Positions 28,031 to 38,345 of a DNA stretch of 64,000 nucleotides are shown in pieces. The position numbers were made by a program, and so were the translations under genes. The notes beneath the pieces were generated by a model. That model made no database searches and was not told where the DNA came from. It saw nothing but the letters and a program-made list of their open reading frames with translations. This DNA is from Paracoccus halophilus (lineage in GTDB: Bacteria; Pseudomonadota; Alphaproteobacteria; Rhodobacterales; Rhodobacteraceae), in NCBI RefSeq assembly GCF_000763905.1, contig NZ_JRKN01000010.1, forward strand, positions 1 to 64,000, given 5' to 3'. Numbering within the stretch: the first letter of the stretch is position 1; each line of letters begins with the position of its first letter.

Positions 28031-29057
28031 CATGGCCCATCTTGCGGCCCGGGCGTGCCTCGCCCTTGCCGTAAAGATGGAGCTGCATGCGGGGTTGCTT
28101 CAGCAGATCGGGCAGCCGCGCCATGTCGTCGCCGATCAGGTTCTGCATTTCCACATCGGCATAACGCTGACCATCGCCCAGAGGCAGGCCGGCGACGGCA
28201 CGGATATGCTGCTCGAACTGGTCGACGGCGCAGCCGGCCTGTGTCCAGTGGCCGGAATTATGCACGCGCGGCGCGATCTCATTGACCACCAGCCCGTCGG
28301 AGGTCACGAACAGTTCGACCCCCATCACACCGATATAGTCCAGCGCATTGACGATCCGGGCCGCGATCAGCACCGCATCGGTCAAAAGCGATTGCGGCAG
28401 GCCACAAGGGACGGTGGTGGTGCGCAGGATGCCTTCGCGATGGACGTTCCGGCCCGGATCATAGGCCGCGACCTGCCCGTCCGCGCCGCGCGCCACGATC
28501 ACGCTGATCTCGGCCGAGAAATCGACGAACCCCTCAAGAACCGAGGGCGCGCCGGTCCAGTCCCGCTGGCCGGCCTCGGAAAACCGGATCTGCCCCTTGC
28601 CGTCATAGCCCATGCGCCGCGTCTTCAGGATCGCGGGCGTGCCCAGATCGGCCAGCGCGGCAGGCAGCTCGGCCTCGGTCTCGACATTGCGATAGGGGGC
28701 GGTGCGCAACCCGATTTCGGACAGGAAGTCCTTTTCGCTCAGCCGGTCCTGCGACACGGCCAGCGCGCGCCGGTTCGGGCGGATCGGCCGGATCGATTCC
28801 AGAAGATCCAGCGCCGAGGTCGGCACGTTCTCGAATTCATAGGTGATGATATCGACCGATTCGGCGAAAGCGCGCAAAGCCGCCTGATCCGTATAGGGGG
28901 CGTTGGTCACGGCATGGGCGACATCGCCCGCAGGCGCCGCGGCGGGCTCATAGACATGGCAGCGATAGCCCAGACGGCTGGCCGCGACAGAGAGCATCCG
29001 GCCCAGCTGGCCGCCGCCCAGAATGCCGATGGTCGATCCGGGAGCAAGCTCAGTCAT
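28014..29057 (-). CDS. purK: N5-carboxyaminoimidazole ribonucleotide synthase
   Basis: PurK carboxylates aminoimidazole ribonucleotide with ATP and bicarbonate in purine synthesis; PurE then moves the carboxyl group. This 347-residue ATP-grasp protein has [15 protein letters not shown] at the N-terminus, [11 protein letters not shown], and [13 protein letters not shown] in the ATP-grasp domain, and ends with the conserved [21 protein letters not shown] precedes the ATG at 29057. It overlaps the purE stop by eight bases (ATGACTGA), implying translational coupling. Confidence 0.96.
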   Translation of the reverse strand: MTELAPGSTIGILGGGQLGRMLSVAASRLGYRCHVYEPAAAPAGDVAHAVTNAPYTDQAALRAFAESVDIITYEFENVPTSALDLLESIRPIRPNRRALAVSQDRLSEKDFLSEIGLRTAPYRNVETEAELPAALADLGTPAILKTRRMGYDGKGQIRFSEAGQRDWTGAPSVLEGFVDFSAEISVIVARGADGQVAAYDPGRNVHREGILRTTTVPCGLPQSLLTDAVLIAARIVNALDYIGVMGVELFVTSDGLVVNEIAPRVHNSGHWTQAGCAVDQFEQHIRAVAGLPLGDGQRYADVEMQNLIGDDMARLPDLLKQPRMQLHLYGKGEARPGRKMGHVNRLL

Positions 29058-29535
29058 CCTGGGGCTCCTGCGGGATGGAATCGGACAGCGCCTGACGCCA
29101 GGCCTCCAGCCGCGCCGCCAGATCGGGGTCACTGACGGCCAGAATCCCCGCCGCCATCAGCCCGGCATTGGCCGCGCCCGCCGCGCCGATCGCCATGGTC
29201 GCGACCGGATAGCCCCTGGGCATCTGCAGGATCGAGTAAAGCGAATCGACCCCGGAAAGCGCCCTGGTCTGGACCGGCACGCCGATCACCGGCACGCGCG
29301 TCTTGCTGGCCATCATGCCGGGCAGATGCGCAGCCCCGCCGGCGCCCGCGATGATCACCTTGAGCCCGCGCGCGACGGCGGTCTTGCCGTAATCCCACAG
29401 CCGGTCCGGCGTGCGATGGGCGGACACGATGCGTGCCTCGTAGCCCACGCCCAACTCGTCCAGAATGGCCGCCGCCTCGCGCATGGTGGGCCAGTCGGAC
29501 TGGCTGCCCATGATGATTCCAACGGGTTTTTCCAT
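29050..29535 (-). CDS. purE: N5-CAIR mutase
   Basis: This 161-residue protein is class I PurE, which converts N5-carboxyaminoimidazole ribonucleotide to CAIR. It has [13 protein letters not shown], the substrate-binding [22 protein letters not shown] and GVPVQ. The length is normal. It is the first gene of the purEK operon. A DUF465 gene lies upstream on the same strand only 52 bases before the next unit, with no sign of a shared transcript. Confidence 0.96.
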   Translation of the reverse strand: MEKPVGIIMGSQSDWPTMREAAAILDELGVGYEARIVSAHRTPDRLWDYGKTAVARGLKVIIAGAGGAAHLPGMMASKTRVPVIGVPVQTRALSGVDSLYSILQMPRGYPVATMAIGAAGAANAGLMAAGILAVSDPDLAARLEAWRQALSDSIPQEPQDD

Positions 29536-29587
29536 GGCAAAGCCCCCTTTTCCGCCCCGCCCTAGCGCGGGACGGGCCGGCTTGCAA

Positions 29588-29806
29588 TCAGGCGATGATA
29601 TCGGGTGTCAGCTCGTCCTCGAGCCGGGCGATCCGGTCCTTGAGCAGGAGTTTCTGCTTTTTCAGCCGCTGCAGCGTCAGCGAATGGCTCAGGCTCTGGC
29701 TGACCAGCGCGGCGATCGCCTCATCGAGGTCCCGGTGTTCGCGCCGCAGCACCTCAAGACGGGCGCGGGCGATTTCCTCATGGGACATTTCGTGATGGGC
29801 GTTCAT
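29588..29806 (-). CDS. DUF465 (YdcH-like) protein
   Basis: This 72-residue protein is almost entirely charged helix, with [15 protein letters not shown] and [19 protein letters not shown], which matches DUF465/YdcH. The family is small, cytoplasmic and of unknown role; a coiled coil is likely. It diverges from the Hsp20 gene over 186 bases. Confidence 0.88.
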   Translation of the reverse strand: MNAHHEMSHEEIARARLEVLRREHRDLDEAIAALVSQSLSHSLTLQRLKKQKLLLKDRIARLEDELTPDIIA

Positions 29807-29992
29807 GTCGGGCCTCGGGCTGGACTCGATTGCTTATAACCCACCGTTTCGACGCTGTTAATGGGCTTGCTGAAACAGGTTAACGCGCCGCCGCATCTTG
29901 CGGAATGGCCGCAACGTTCACATATTGGTCCTGTCGGATCGCCATATCGGGGTCCGGCCGACAGTCGCTTTGCTGCAAAAGGGCTTGGGATC

Positions 29993-30403
29993 ATGACCAA
30001 GATCAGTCTGGCCGCGCATCCGTTCCTGCTGGGGTTCGATCAGCTTGAACGTCTGGCCGAAAGGGCCGCCAAGGGGGCCGAGGGCTATCCGCCCTATAAT
30101 ATCGAACATCAGGGCCCCGACGGGTTCCGCATCACCCTGGCCGTGGCCGGGTTTTCCGAGGACGACCTGTCGATCACGCTCGAGGATCGCCAGCTGGTGA
30201 TTCGCGGCCGGCAGGCCGGGCCCGAGGATGACCGCGTGTTCCTGCATCGGGGCATTGCCGCGCGCGCCTTCCAGCGCAGTTTCGTGCTGGCCGATGGCGT
30301 CGAGGTGATCGCGGCGAGGCTGGAAAACGGCCTGCTGGACATCGACCTGCGCCGTTCGGTGCCCGACAGCATCGTGCAGACAATTCCGATCAGCCGCAAA
30401 TGA
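29993..30403 (+). CDS. Small heat shock protein Hsp20
   Basis: This 136-residue protein has an alpha-crystallin domain at about residues 34-125 (PPYNIEHQGPDGFRITLAVAGFSEDDLSI, LHRGIAARAFQRSFVLADGV, LENGLLDIDL) and an IPI-like C-terminal anchor (TIPISRK). It holds unfolding proteins in a refoldable state. The ATG at 29993 is chosen because the upstream in-frame extension does not match the family. DUF1150 follows after 13 bases, a pairing usual in Rhodobacterales. Heat-shock control is expected, but the best -35/-10 pair I could find has wrong spacing. Confidence 0.92.
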   Translation: MTKISLAAHPFLLGFDQLERLAERAAKGAEGYPPYNIEHQGPDGFRITLAVAGFSEDDLSITLEDRQLVIRGRQAGPEDDRVFLHRGIAARAFQRSFVLADGVEVIAARLENGLLDIDLRRSVPDSIVQTIPISRK

Positions 30404-30416
30404 AAGGGGATCGCAA

Positions 30417-30641
30417 ATGAACCAGAAATACGAATTCGGAGCCGAGACGGGCAATACCGTCTATATTCGCCGCGTCGCGATGGAGACCCTACCCGAGGAG
30501 ATTCGCCAGCAGGTTCCCGACGTGGATGCGCTTTATGCCGTTCACGGCATCGACGGCGCGCGCCTGGCGCTGGTCAAGGACCGCAGCCTGGCCTTCATGC
30601 TGGCCCGCCAGAACGAATTGACGCCGGTCAGCGTGCACTGA
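30417..30641 (+). CDS. DUF1150 family protein
   Basis: This 74-residue protein has VYIRRVAMETLPEEI, VDALYAVHGIDGARLALVKDRSLAF, which is the DUF1150 pattern. Its role is unknown. Its constant position behind Hsp20 suggests a link to stress physiology (inference). A strong hairpin at 30677-30706 ends the unit. Confidence 0.88.
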   Translation: MNQKYEFGAETGNTVYIRRVAMETLPEEIRQQVPDVDALYAVHGIDGARLALVKDRSLAFMLARQNELTPVSVH

Positions 30642-30676
30642 CCCGGCCGGACCTGCCGCCAGAGGCCTTGCAGCAC

Positions 30677-30706
30677 GAAACGCCGCGCTTTTCCGGGCGG
30701 CGTTTC
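30677..30706 (+). terminator. Terminator after Hsp20-DUF1150
   Basis: A perfect 10-base-pair stem, GAAACGCCGC (30677-30686) with GCGGCGTTTC (30697-30706), encloses a ten-base loop and runs into CCCGTTT. It sits 36 bases past the DUF1150 stop and should terminate that transcript; the symmetric A/T ends also suit the opposite strand. Confidence 0.75.
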
Positions 30707-30792
30707 CCGTTTGCGGCGCCCTCGTCCCATGAGATCAGCCAGCCGCCCTTGCGGGACGCAGACCGCGCGGGCCCGAAAGACATCGCGTTTTT

Positions 30793-31602
30793 TCAGCCGT
30801 CTGGCCAGCCGTAGCGCGCGACCATCGCCTGCACAGCCCGGTCATTGCCATCCCCGGACAGATTGCCGCCGCGCAAATTCGACGCCTGCGAGCCGGGCCA
30901 TTCGGTGATGCGGAACCGCCCGCCCATCTTTGCCGGCCGCGATCCCGCCATACGGTGCATCCAGTAAAGCCAGACATCGTCCGCGAGCGGCGCCAGTTCC
31001 TGAAACAGCGTTGCATCGGTCACATCCGGGTGGAACACGCCCGGCGCGTAAAGCACGCCTCCCACCCCGGTCGGAAAGATCAGCGGCCCGGCCTCCGGCG
31101 CGTCGATATTGCGCGCCCAGTCGTCATAGCTGCGGGGTTGCCCGTCGCGCAGCGTGACGCGGTGGGCGCGATGGGCCACGACCCCGGCATCGGCGCGCGC
31201 GACCAGCCCGGCGAGCCAGTCGGGGCCGTAGTAGATATCGTCATCGGCGGTGGCGATCCAGGCCTCGGGTGCCTCAAGCAGGGCTGGCACGATCTTCTTG
31301 TAGGATCGCCAATCGGCGCAGCTTTGCAGTTCCAGCCCCGGCAGGCGACAGCTGGCGGGCAGCGCGTCCTCATCCCCCCGGGCCAGCCACAGGATCACCC
31401 GGTCCGGCCGCACGGTCTGGCGCAAAAGCGAGCGCAGCACCAGATGCAGCGTGTCGAAACGCGCCGGATAGCTGGTCAGGCTGACGATCAGCGGCGCATC
31501 CAGCCCGTGCGGGCGGGGCACGATGTCGCGCGCCATGATCTCGGCCTCGGCGGCGCGGATGCGGCGGGCATGTTTCCAGCGCCGGAACGCCTGCCCGATC
31601 AT
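30793..31602 (-). CDS. Glycosyltransferase, GT-A-like, with DDD motif
   Basis: This 269-residue protein starts with a basic segment (MIGQAFRRWKHARRI) and continues with LIVSLTSYPARFDTLHLVLRSLLRQ, the metal/nucleotide-sugar motif ATADDDIYYGPDWL, and TGVGGVLYAPGVF. This is a GT2-like fold. No membrane segments are seen. The ATG at 31602 overlaps the stop of the upstream glycosyltransferase by four bases, so the pair is coupled and probably modifies the same cell-surface glycan. Donor and acceptor are unknown. Confidence 0.78.
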   Translation of the reverse strand: MIGQAFRRWKHARRIRAAEAEIMARDIVPRPHGLDAPLIVSLTSYPARFDTLHLVLRSLLRQTVRPDRVILWLARGDEDALPASCRLPGLELQSCADWRSYKKIVPALLEAPEAWIATADDDIYYGPDWLAGLVARADAGVVAHRAHRVTLRDGQPRSYDDWARNIDAPEAGPLIFPTGVGGVLYAPGVFHPDVTDATLFQELAPLADDVWLYWMHRMAGSRPAKMGGRFRITEWPGSQASNLRGGNLSGDGNDRAVQAMVARYGWPDG

Positions 31603-32378
31603 CCCGCCCAGGCCTTGCGCAGCCAGTCGATATTGCCGATGCGGCGATACCACTTGTTGCCGCGCCCGGCAAAGACGTCCTCCATCTTGGGGGCGCCGGC
31701 GAAGAGCACGATTTTCGCCCCCTCGGGCAGTTGCGGGTCGCTGAAATAGCTCAGCAGATTGCGCGGCACGCAGTCATTCTTGAAGCTGACGCACCAGCCG
31801 CGCGGCCAGTAGTTCAGATGGCCATGCGCGGCCAGCTGCGCCGACTGGAACTGCTGGCTGATCTCGTATCCCGCCGTGGCGGCCGCCGGATCGGCCAGAT
31901 AGGCATCCAGGATATAGCTGTGCGCGCCCACGACATAGCGAAAGACCGAACTGTTGCCGACCGAATGCAGGAAACGGTCGCGTTCGGGATTGATCCGGCG
32001 CAGCGGCTTGGGGCGGAACAGATCATCGTCGCGGATGATGAAATAATCGCCGGGCAGATCGAAAAACGGCGACAGATCGTCCACCACCACCAGATCCAGA
32101 TCCAGAAACAGCGCCAGCTTGCCCTGAAACCCGCCCAGATCGGGCCGGAACAGCGCCAGCTTGCGCCAGCGCGTATCGCCATGCCCCTTGGGCAGGCCCA
32201 GTTCCGGCAAGGGCAGCGCCTCGACGCCCGGGGCAATCCCCTGCGCGTCATCGGTAAAGCAGATGAAGCGATGCGGCCGCGCCAGATGACGCTTTACCTG
32301 CCGGTAAAGCCGGTTGACATCCTCGGCCCCGTAGATCGTGCCCCATTTCATGGTCAGGATTAGAACGGGTTCGGTCAT
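31599..32378 (-). CDS. Glycosyltransferase-like protein with DLD motif
   Basis: This 259-residue protein begins VLILTMKWGTIYGAEDVNRLYRQVKRHL and has RFICFTDD, LALFLDLDLVVVDDL (a DxD nucleotide-sugar site) and SVFRYVVGAHSYILDAYL. The arrangement resembles GT8-like or capsule-associated transferases. It is the first gene of a two-gene unit with the next transferase. It lies downstream of sat-cysC but behind a strong hairpin, so it is likely transcribed separately. Confidence 0.75.
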   Translation of the reverse strand: MTEPVLILTMKWGTIYGAEDVNRLYRQVKRHLARPHRFICFTDDAQGIAPGVEALPLPELGLPKGHGDTRWRKLALFRPDLGGFQGKLALFLDLDLVVVDDLSPFFDLPGDYFIIRDDDLFRPKPLRRINPERDRFLHSVGNSSVFRYVVGAHSYILDAYLADPAAATAGYEISQQFQSAQLAAHGHLNYWPRGWCVSFKNDCVPRNLLSYFSDPQLPEGAKIVLFAGAPKMEDVFAGRGNKWYRRIGNIDWLRKAWAG

Positions 32379-32415
32379 CTGTCATCCCTGCAGTGCTGAC
32401 CCCGCGATATGCCAA

Positions 32416-32447
32416 GGGGCCGCGCCGGTCAACGCCGGCGCGGCCCC
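32416..32447 (-). terminator. Strong hairpin terminator of sat-cysC
   Basis: A perfect 13-base-pair stem, GGGGCCGCGCCGG (32416-32428) with its complement at 32435-32447, closes a six-base loop TCAACG. It lies about 20 bases past the sat-cysC stop on the minus strand and is followed by TTGGCATATC. The T tract is poor but the hairpin is very stable. Confidence 0.65.
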
Positions 32448-32467
32448 CGGATGCATGGGCAGCGGCC

Positions 32468-34177
32468 TTATTTCAAGCCGATCAGCCCCATCCCCTCGAG
32501 CTTGAGCAGCACCTGATGGGCGCAGTGATCGACATCGACGCTTTCCGTCTCGACCCGCAGTTCGGGGTTCAGGGGCTCCTCGTAAGGGTCCGAGATGCCG
32601 GTGAATTCCTTGATCTTGCCCTCGCGCGCCAGCCTGTAGAGCCCCTTGCGGTCGCGGCGCTCGCATTCCTCGAGGCTGGTGGCGACATGGACCTCGACAA
32701 AGGCACCGCCGGCCTCGACCATCTCGCGCACCGCGCGCCGCGTCGCGGTATAGGGCGCGATCGGGGCGCAGATGGCGATGCCGCCATTCTTGGTGATCTC
32801 GCTGGCGACGAAACCGATGCGCTTGATGTTGATGTCGCGATGTTCCTTGCTGAATCCCAGTTCCGAGGACAGGTGCTTGCGCACCACATCGCCATCCAAG
32901 AGCGTGACCGGGCGGCCGCCCATTTCCATCAGCTTGACCATCAGCGCATTGGCGATGGTGGATTTTCCGCTGCCCGACAGCCCGGTGAAGAACACCGTGA
33001 AGCCCTGCTTGCCCCGCGGCGGAGAGGTCCGGCGCAGCTGCTGGACCACCTCGGGGAAGCTGAACCATTCCGGGATCTCGAGCCCTTCGCGCAGGCGGCG
33101 GCGCAGCTCGGTGCCCGAGATGTTCAGCACGGTCGCGCCCTCCTCGACCTCGTCGGCCGGCTCGTACTGGGCGCGTTCCTGAACATAGACCATCTGCTTG
33201 AAATCGACCATCTGCACGCCGATTTCGTCCTGATACTTGCGGAATAGATCCTGCGCCTCATAGGGGCCATAGAAATCCTCGCCCTGGCTGTTCTTGCCCG
33301 GGCCGGCGTGGTCGCGGCCGACGATCATATGGGTCAGGCCGTGATTGCGCCGGATGATGCCGTGCCAGACCGCCTCGCGCGGGCCGCCCATGCGCATGGC
33401 CAGGTTCAGCAGCGACAGATGCGTGGTGGCCTGCGGATATTTGTCCAGCACCGCCTCGTAGCAGCGGACGCGGGTGAAATGGTCCACATCGCCCGGCTTG
33501 GTCATGCCCACGACCGGGTGGATCAGCAGGTTGGCCTGCGCCTCGCGCGCCGCGCGGAAGGTCAGTTCCTGATGCGCCCGGTGCAGCGGATTGCGGGTCT
33601 GGAATGCGACGATGCGGTGCCAGCCCAGCTTGCGGAAATAGGCGCGCAGCTCGTTGGGAGTGTCGCGGCGGCCGCGGAAATCATAATGCGTCGGCTGCTG
33701 GATGCCGGTGATCGGGCCGCCCAGATAGACCGGACCCGCGACATTGTGCAGATAGTTGACCGAAGGATGCGCGAGGTCATCGGCGCCGAAGACCTTTTCC
33801 GCCTCGCGCGATTTGTCGGGGCTCCATTTGTCGGTGACCGACAGGATCGCCAGGATGACGCCCTCCTGATCGCGCAGCGCGATGTCCTGACCCGGCTCGA
33901 TCCGGTCGGCGAAATCCTGGCTGACATCCAGGTTGATCGGCATCGGCCACAGCGCGCCGCTGGTCAGATGCATGTCGTCCAGAACGCCGTTGTAATCGGC
34001 CTCGGTCAGAAAGCCCTTCAGCGGGTGGAAACCGCCGTTCATCAGCAGTTCCAGATCGCAGATCTGACGCTGGGTCAGATCCCATGATGGCATGTTGCCT
34101 GCCTCGAGCTTCAGCTTCTGCGCCGATTCGGCACTGACATAGAGTTCGGGGATCGGGACGAGGTTTGGCTGGGTCAT
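32468..34177 (-). CDS. Bifunctional sulfate adenylyltransferase / APS kinase
   Basis: The enzyme makes APS from sulfate and ATP and then phosphorylates it to PAPS for sulfate assimilation or sulfation. The 569-residue fusion has an N-terminal ATP sulfurylase (about 1-390) with QTRNPLHRAHQEL and GRDHAGPG, then a C-terminal APS kinase with P-loop GLSGSGKST (399-407) and FVEVHVATSLEECERRDRKGLYR. The order is sulfurylase first, as in fungal and many bacterial fusions, unlike CysDN. A 273-base leader precedes it. No other cys genes are adjacent. Confidence 0.95.
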   Translation of the reverse strand: MTQPNLVPIPELYVSAESAQKLKLEAGNMPSWDLTQRQICDLELLMNGGFHPLKGFLTEADYNGVLDDMHLTSGALWPMPINLDVSQDFADRIEPGQDIALRDQEGVILAILSVTDKWSPDKSREAEKVFGADDLAHPSVNYLHNVAGPVYLGGPITGIQQPTHYDFRGRRDTPNELRAYFRKLGWHRIVAFQTRNPLHRAHQELTFRAAREAQANLLIHPVVGMTKPGDVDHFTRVRCYEAVLDKYPQATTHLSLLNLAMRMGGPREAVWHGIIRRNHGLTHMIVGRDHAGPGKNSQGEDFYGPYEAQDLFRKYQDEIGVQMVDFKQMVYVQERAQYEPADEVEEGATVLNISGTELRRRLREGLEIPEWFSFPEVVQQLRRTSPPRGKQGFTVFFTGLSGSGKSTIANALMVKLMEMGGRPVTLLDGDVVRKHLSSELGFSKEHRDINIKRIGFVASEITKNGGIAICAPIAPYTATRRAVREMVEAGGAFVEVHVATSLEECERRDRKGLYRLAREGKIKEFTGISDPYEEPLNPELRVETESVDVDHCAHQVLLKLEGMGLIGLK

Positions 34178-34450
34178 CGAATGCTCGGCGTTTGGATCGG
34201 GGTCGGTTCAGCTGGCCCCCAAGCGAAAGGGCGACCGGGCAGGCCCGGTCACCGTGCTGCCCTTAGCGGCCAGGGCCGGGGGATTCAACCGACGGATTGG
34301 CGATTCCGCCGTTGTTTTTGCATATTTGCCATGTCCGGCACGGCGATCCGGCCGGGTGCGCGCGGCCCCGATTTCCGGCCCCGCCCGGCCCGGTCACGCC
34401 AGCGTTTCGCCGACGCCCGGCAGCGCGGAACGATGTCCCGCCGGGCCGCG
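34178..34450. other. Long gap before sat-cysC with a palindrome
   Basis: This is the longest gene-free stretch of the window. It holds the perfect inverted repeat GACCGGGC-AG-GCCCGGTC at 34233-34250, 56 bases upstream of the sat-cysC start codon, and a more A/T-rich part at 34310-34335 that could hold the minus-strand promoter. A short GGCG-ATTC-CGCC hairpin followed by T-rich sequence lies at about 34290-34310. I see no coding potential and no riboswitch I recognise. Confidence 0.4.
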
Positions 34451-35615
<1,165 letters not shown>

Positions 35616-36113
35616 ATGAGCCCCGCCCGACTGGACGATATCGACCGCAAGATTCTTGCCGAATTGCAGGCCGACGGTCGGATGACCAATGTCGAACTGG
35701 CGCGCCGGGTCGGCATCTCGGCCCCGCCCTGCCTGCGCCGCGTCCGCGTGCTTGAGGAAACCGGCCATATCCGCGGCTACCATGCAAGGATCGACGCCCG
35801 CGAGATGGGATTCGAGGTCCAGGTGTTCGCCATGGTCCGTCTGGTCAGCCAGTCCGAGCGCGACCTTTGCGCATTCGAGGCGCTGGCCCGCGAATGGCCG
35901 CTGGTCCGCGAATGTCACATGCTGAATGGCGAGATCGACTTTATCCTGAAATGCGTCGCGCCCGATCTGTCCAGCTTTCAGAGCTTCCTGACCGAGCATC
36001 TGACCTCGGCCCCGAATGTGGCCTCGGTCAAGACCTCGCTGGTGATCCGCTGCGCCAAGGACGAGCCGGGCGTGCCCTTCGACGTGGTCGAGGAACGCGC
36101 CGCGGCCGGCTGA
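35616..36113 (+). CDS. Lrp/AsnC family transcriptional regulator
   Basis: This 165-residue protein has an N-terminal helix-turn-helix (LDDIDRKILAELQADGRMTNVELARRVGISAPPCLRRVRVLEE) and a C-terminal RAM/AsnC ligand domain (about 70-150). Members sense amino acids and bind DNA as octamers. GAGGA precedes the ATG at 35616. Its position opposite trxB, conserved in relatives as far as I know, suggests it controls trxB or itself. Confidence 0.92.
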   Translation: MSPARLDDIDRKILAELQADGRMTNVELARRVGISAPPCLRRVRVLEETGHIRGYHARIDAREMGFEVQVFAMVRLVSQSERDLCAFEALAREWPLVRECHMLNGEIDFILKCVAPDLSSFQSFLTEHLTSAPNVASVKTSLVIRCAKDEPGVPFDVVEERAAAG

Positions 36114-36134
36114 GCCTGCCGGCCCCGGCGGGCC

Positions 36135-36413
36135 TCAGCCATCGGGATGCGAATAGCCCAGCACCCGCGCCGAGGCATCCACCCGGCACAGGTGCCGCCG
36201 CGCGCCATCCATAGTCTGAACGGTGGCCACGCCCTGCGTATCGGACAGCCAGCGCGGCGCGACCTGATCCTCGGGCCGGCTGACATGCGCCGCGATGGCC
36301 GCCCGGCAGGCGGCCTCCTGCCGGGCGCGCAGATCGCCCCCGGGCGCCACCGCAACCGGCGCGGTACAGGCGGCAAGTGCGGCGGGCAAAAGCAGCAATG
36401 GCAACGGACGCAT
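36135..36413 (-). CDS. Small lipoprotein
   Basis: This 92-residue protein starts with a lipoprotein signal ending LAAC (Cys16). The mature part has RARQEAACRAAIAAHVSRPEDQV and a C-terminal TMDGARRHLCRVDASARVLGYSHPDG, with two more cysteines. I recognise a resemblance to small Rhodobacterales lipoproteins of unknown function. AGGAG supports the start at 36413. It converges on the Lrp gene. Confidence 0.72.
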   Translation of the reverse strand: MRPLPLLLLPAALAACTAPVAVAPGGDLRARQEAACRAAIAAHVSRPEDQVAPRWLSDTQGVATVQTMDGARRHLCRVDASARVLGYSHPDG

Positions 36414-36538
36414 GGGCGGCTCCTGGCGGTGCCGGCCCGGATGGTGCCGGGGCCGGTCAATCGGCTGACGCATGGCCGGGATCTTATTCCAACGGAAACC
36501 GGCTGGCCATCCCGCCGCGCGAAATCGGCGCGGCCGGC

Positions 36539-37303
36539 TTACAGCGCGATGGCCGAGATCAGCCGCCCGTAATCGGCCTCGCCCTGATGCGTGCTGCGCC
36601 GGTACGAGAAAAAGCGCTCGGGTTCGCTATAGGTGCAATGGCGGATCCATTCCGCCTCGACCCCGGACTGGCGCAGGCGCATCAGCCCGAATGCCGGCAG
36701 GTCGAACATGGGCCGCCCGTTCGGCCCGCCGGCAAAAAAACGGTGATGCGCGGGGTCCTCGGCCATGAATTCCTCCATGAATTCCTCGCCGACCTCATAG
36801 GCGCCCTGGCTGATCGTCGGGCCGATCGCGGCGCTGATCCGCGCGGCGCCCAGATCGCGCATCGCCGCCACGGCCGCCTCGATCACGCCCGCCAGCGCGC
36901 CGCGCCAGCCGGCATGGACCGCGCCGATCACGCCGGCCCCGGCATCCGCCAGAAGGATCGGCTGGCAATCGGCGGTCAGCACGGCCAGCGCCACGCCCGG
37001 CTGGTCGGTCACGATCGCATCGGCGCGCATATCCGCGAAATCGCCGGCCTTGTCGCCATTCCTGAAAATCGCGACATCGGCGGAATGGGTCTGGTGAACC
37101 GTCGCCAGCGCATCCGTCGCGACGCCCATCGCCTCGGCCACGCGGGCGCGATTGATGGTCACGATCTCGCTTTGATCGCTGGAGCCATGACCGCAGTTCA
37201 ACCCCGAGAACAGGCCCGAGGACGCCCCGCCCCGGCGCGTGAAAAAGCCGTGCCGCACCGGCTCCAGAAGCGGATGGGTCAGGATCTCAAGTGTCGTGTG
37301 CAT
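36539..37303 (-). CDS. pgeF: Peptidoglycan editing factor / purine nucleoside phosphorylase-like (DUF152)
   Basis: This 254-residue protein is of the YfiH/LACC1 family. It has LATVHQTHSADV, AVLTADCQPILL and IGAVHAGWRGALAG, giving the His and Cys residues of the metal site. In E. coli PgeF keeps L-serine from being built into peptidoglycan; other members are reported as purine nucleoside-acting enzymes or laccases. Two adjacent ATGs (37303 and 37306) are possible starts. The gene overlaps the MidA-type methyltransferase gene by about 17 bases and is the last of the lgt unit. Confidence 0.9.
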   Translation of the reverse strand: MHTTLEILTHPLLEPVRHGFFTRRGGASSGLFSGLNCGHGSSDQSEIVTINRARVAEAMGVATDALATVHQTHSADVAIFRNGDKAGDFADMRADAIVTDQPGVALAVLTADCQPILLADAGAGVIGAVHAGWRGALAGVIEAAVAAMRDLGAARISAAIGPTISQGAYEVGEEFMEEFMAEDPAHHRFFAGGPNGRPMFDLPAFGLMRLRQSGVEAEWIRHCTYSEPERFFSYRRSTHQGEADYGRLISAIAL

Positions 37304-38345
37304 CATCGTCCAGCGGTTCGAATCCCGGCGGCACCGGCGCCCCCGGCGGCCAGAAGGCGAGTGCCTTGAACAGGTGACCCATTTCGCCCGGCGCGGTCAA
37401 GCGGTGAAGCGCGGCCATCGCGCCGGCATCGCCCGCCGCCTGCAACCGCTGCGCCCGCGCGGCGATCCCCAGACGCAGCAGCCATTCGCCCTGGGTGACC
37501 ATGCGCGACACATTCGCCCCCGCCGCCCGCGCGGCCTGCGCCAGGGGTTCGAAATCGACATGGGCGGTCAGATCGGCCTCGCCGGGATTGGCCAGCGGGT
37601 GCTCGGGGCGGTGGCGGCGCAAGGCCTGCAGGGTGTCGCCCTGCCCGTGCCAGTTGCCGTAATCCACGGCGATGGCGCAGCCGCCATGCGCCGCGATGTG
37701 GCGCGCGATCTGGCCGGCAAGCGCGGGGGCCTGCGGGCAGGTCTCGCGGATCTGACCGCAGGGCGCGGCGGGACCCGGCAGCGGCGCGGCCAGCCCCAGT
37801 GCCAGTTCGCCCGCATCGTTCAGCGTGACGACATGCTCGGCCCAGCCTTCGGCCTGGCGCTGGAACTGTCGGATGGGCAAGGCGTCGAAAAGCTCGTTTG
37901 CAATCAGAAACAATGGCTTGCATGCGATATCCGAGAGTGTTTCGACATGCTTCACCTGTCCCAGCCTGTCGCGCTGGACCTGCCGCAGACGCGGCGATGC
38001 CTCGATCAGCGTGACCTCGGCCGCCGCGCCCATGCCCGGCACGACACGGATCGCACGCAGGATATCGGCCATCAGCGTGCCGCGCCCGGGCCCGATTTCG
38101 GCCAGCGTGAAGGGCGCCGGCCCGCCCTGATCCAGCCAGGCCTGCGCCAGCGCCAGGCCGACCATCTCGCCGAACATCTGGCTGATTTCGGGCGCGGTGG
38201 TGAAATCCCCCGCCGCGCCAAAGGGATCGCGCGTCACGTAATAGCCGTATTGCGGATGCAGCAGGCACAGCCGCATGTATTCGTCCAGCTGCATCGGCCC
38301 CGAGGCCGCGATCTGAGTCGCGATCAGCCGCGCCAGCGGCGTCAT
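37287..38345 (-). CDS. MidA/NDUFAF7-type SAM-dependent methyltransferase
   Basis: This 352-residue protein has [19 protein letters not shown] and [17 protein letters not shown] at the N-terminus, the SAM motif [16 protein letters not shown], and [14 protein letters not shown], which are hallmarks of the MidA/NDUFAF7 family. The mitochondrial homologue methylates an arginine in complex I during assembly, so this one may act on the NADH dehydrogenase encoded at the end of the window (inference). It overlaps lgt by four bases. Confidence 0.9.
   Translation of the reverse strand: MTPLARLIATQIAASGPMQLDEYMRLCLLHPQYGYYVTRDPFGAAGDFTTAPEISQMFGEMVGLALAQAWLDQGGPAPFTLAEIGPGRGTLMADILRAIRVVPGMGAAAEVTLIEASPRLRQVQRDRLGQVKHVETLSDIACKPLFLIANELFDALPIRQFQRQAEGWAEHVVTLNDAGELALGLAAPLPGPAAPCGQIRETCPQAPALAGQIARHIAAHGGCAIAVDYGNWHGQGDTLQALRRHRPEHPLANPGEADLTAHVDFEPLAQAARAAGANVSRMVTQGEWLLRLGIAARAQRLQAAGDAGAMAALHRLTAPGEMGHLFKALAFWPPGAPVPPGFEPLDDDAHDT

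Noticed and set aside
29866..29898. Sigma-32 promoter before the Hsp20 gene (CTTGCT and CGCATCT)
   Set aside because: The distance between the two elements is about four bases too long and the -35 is weak.
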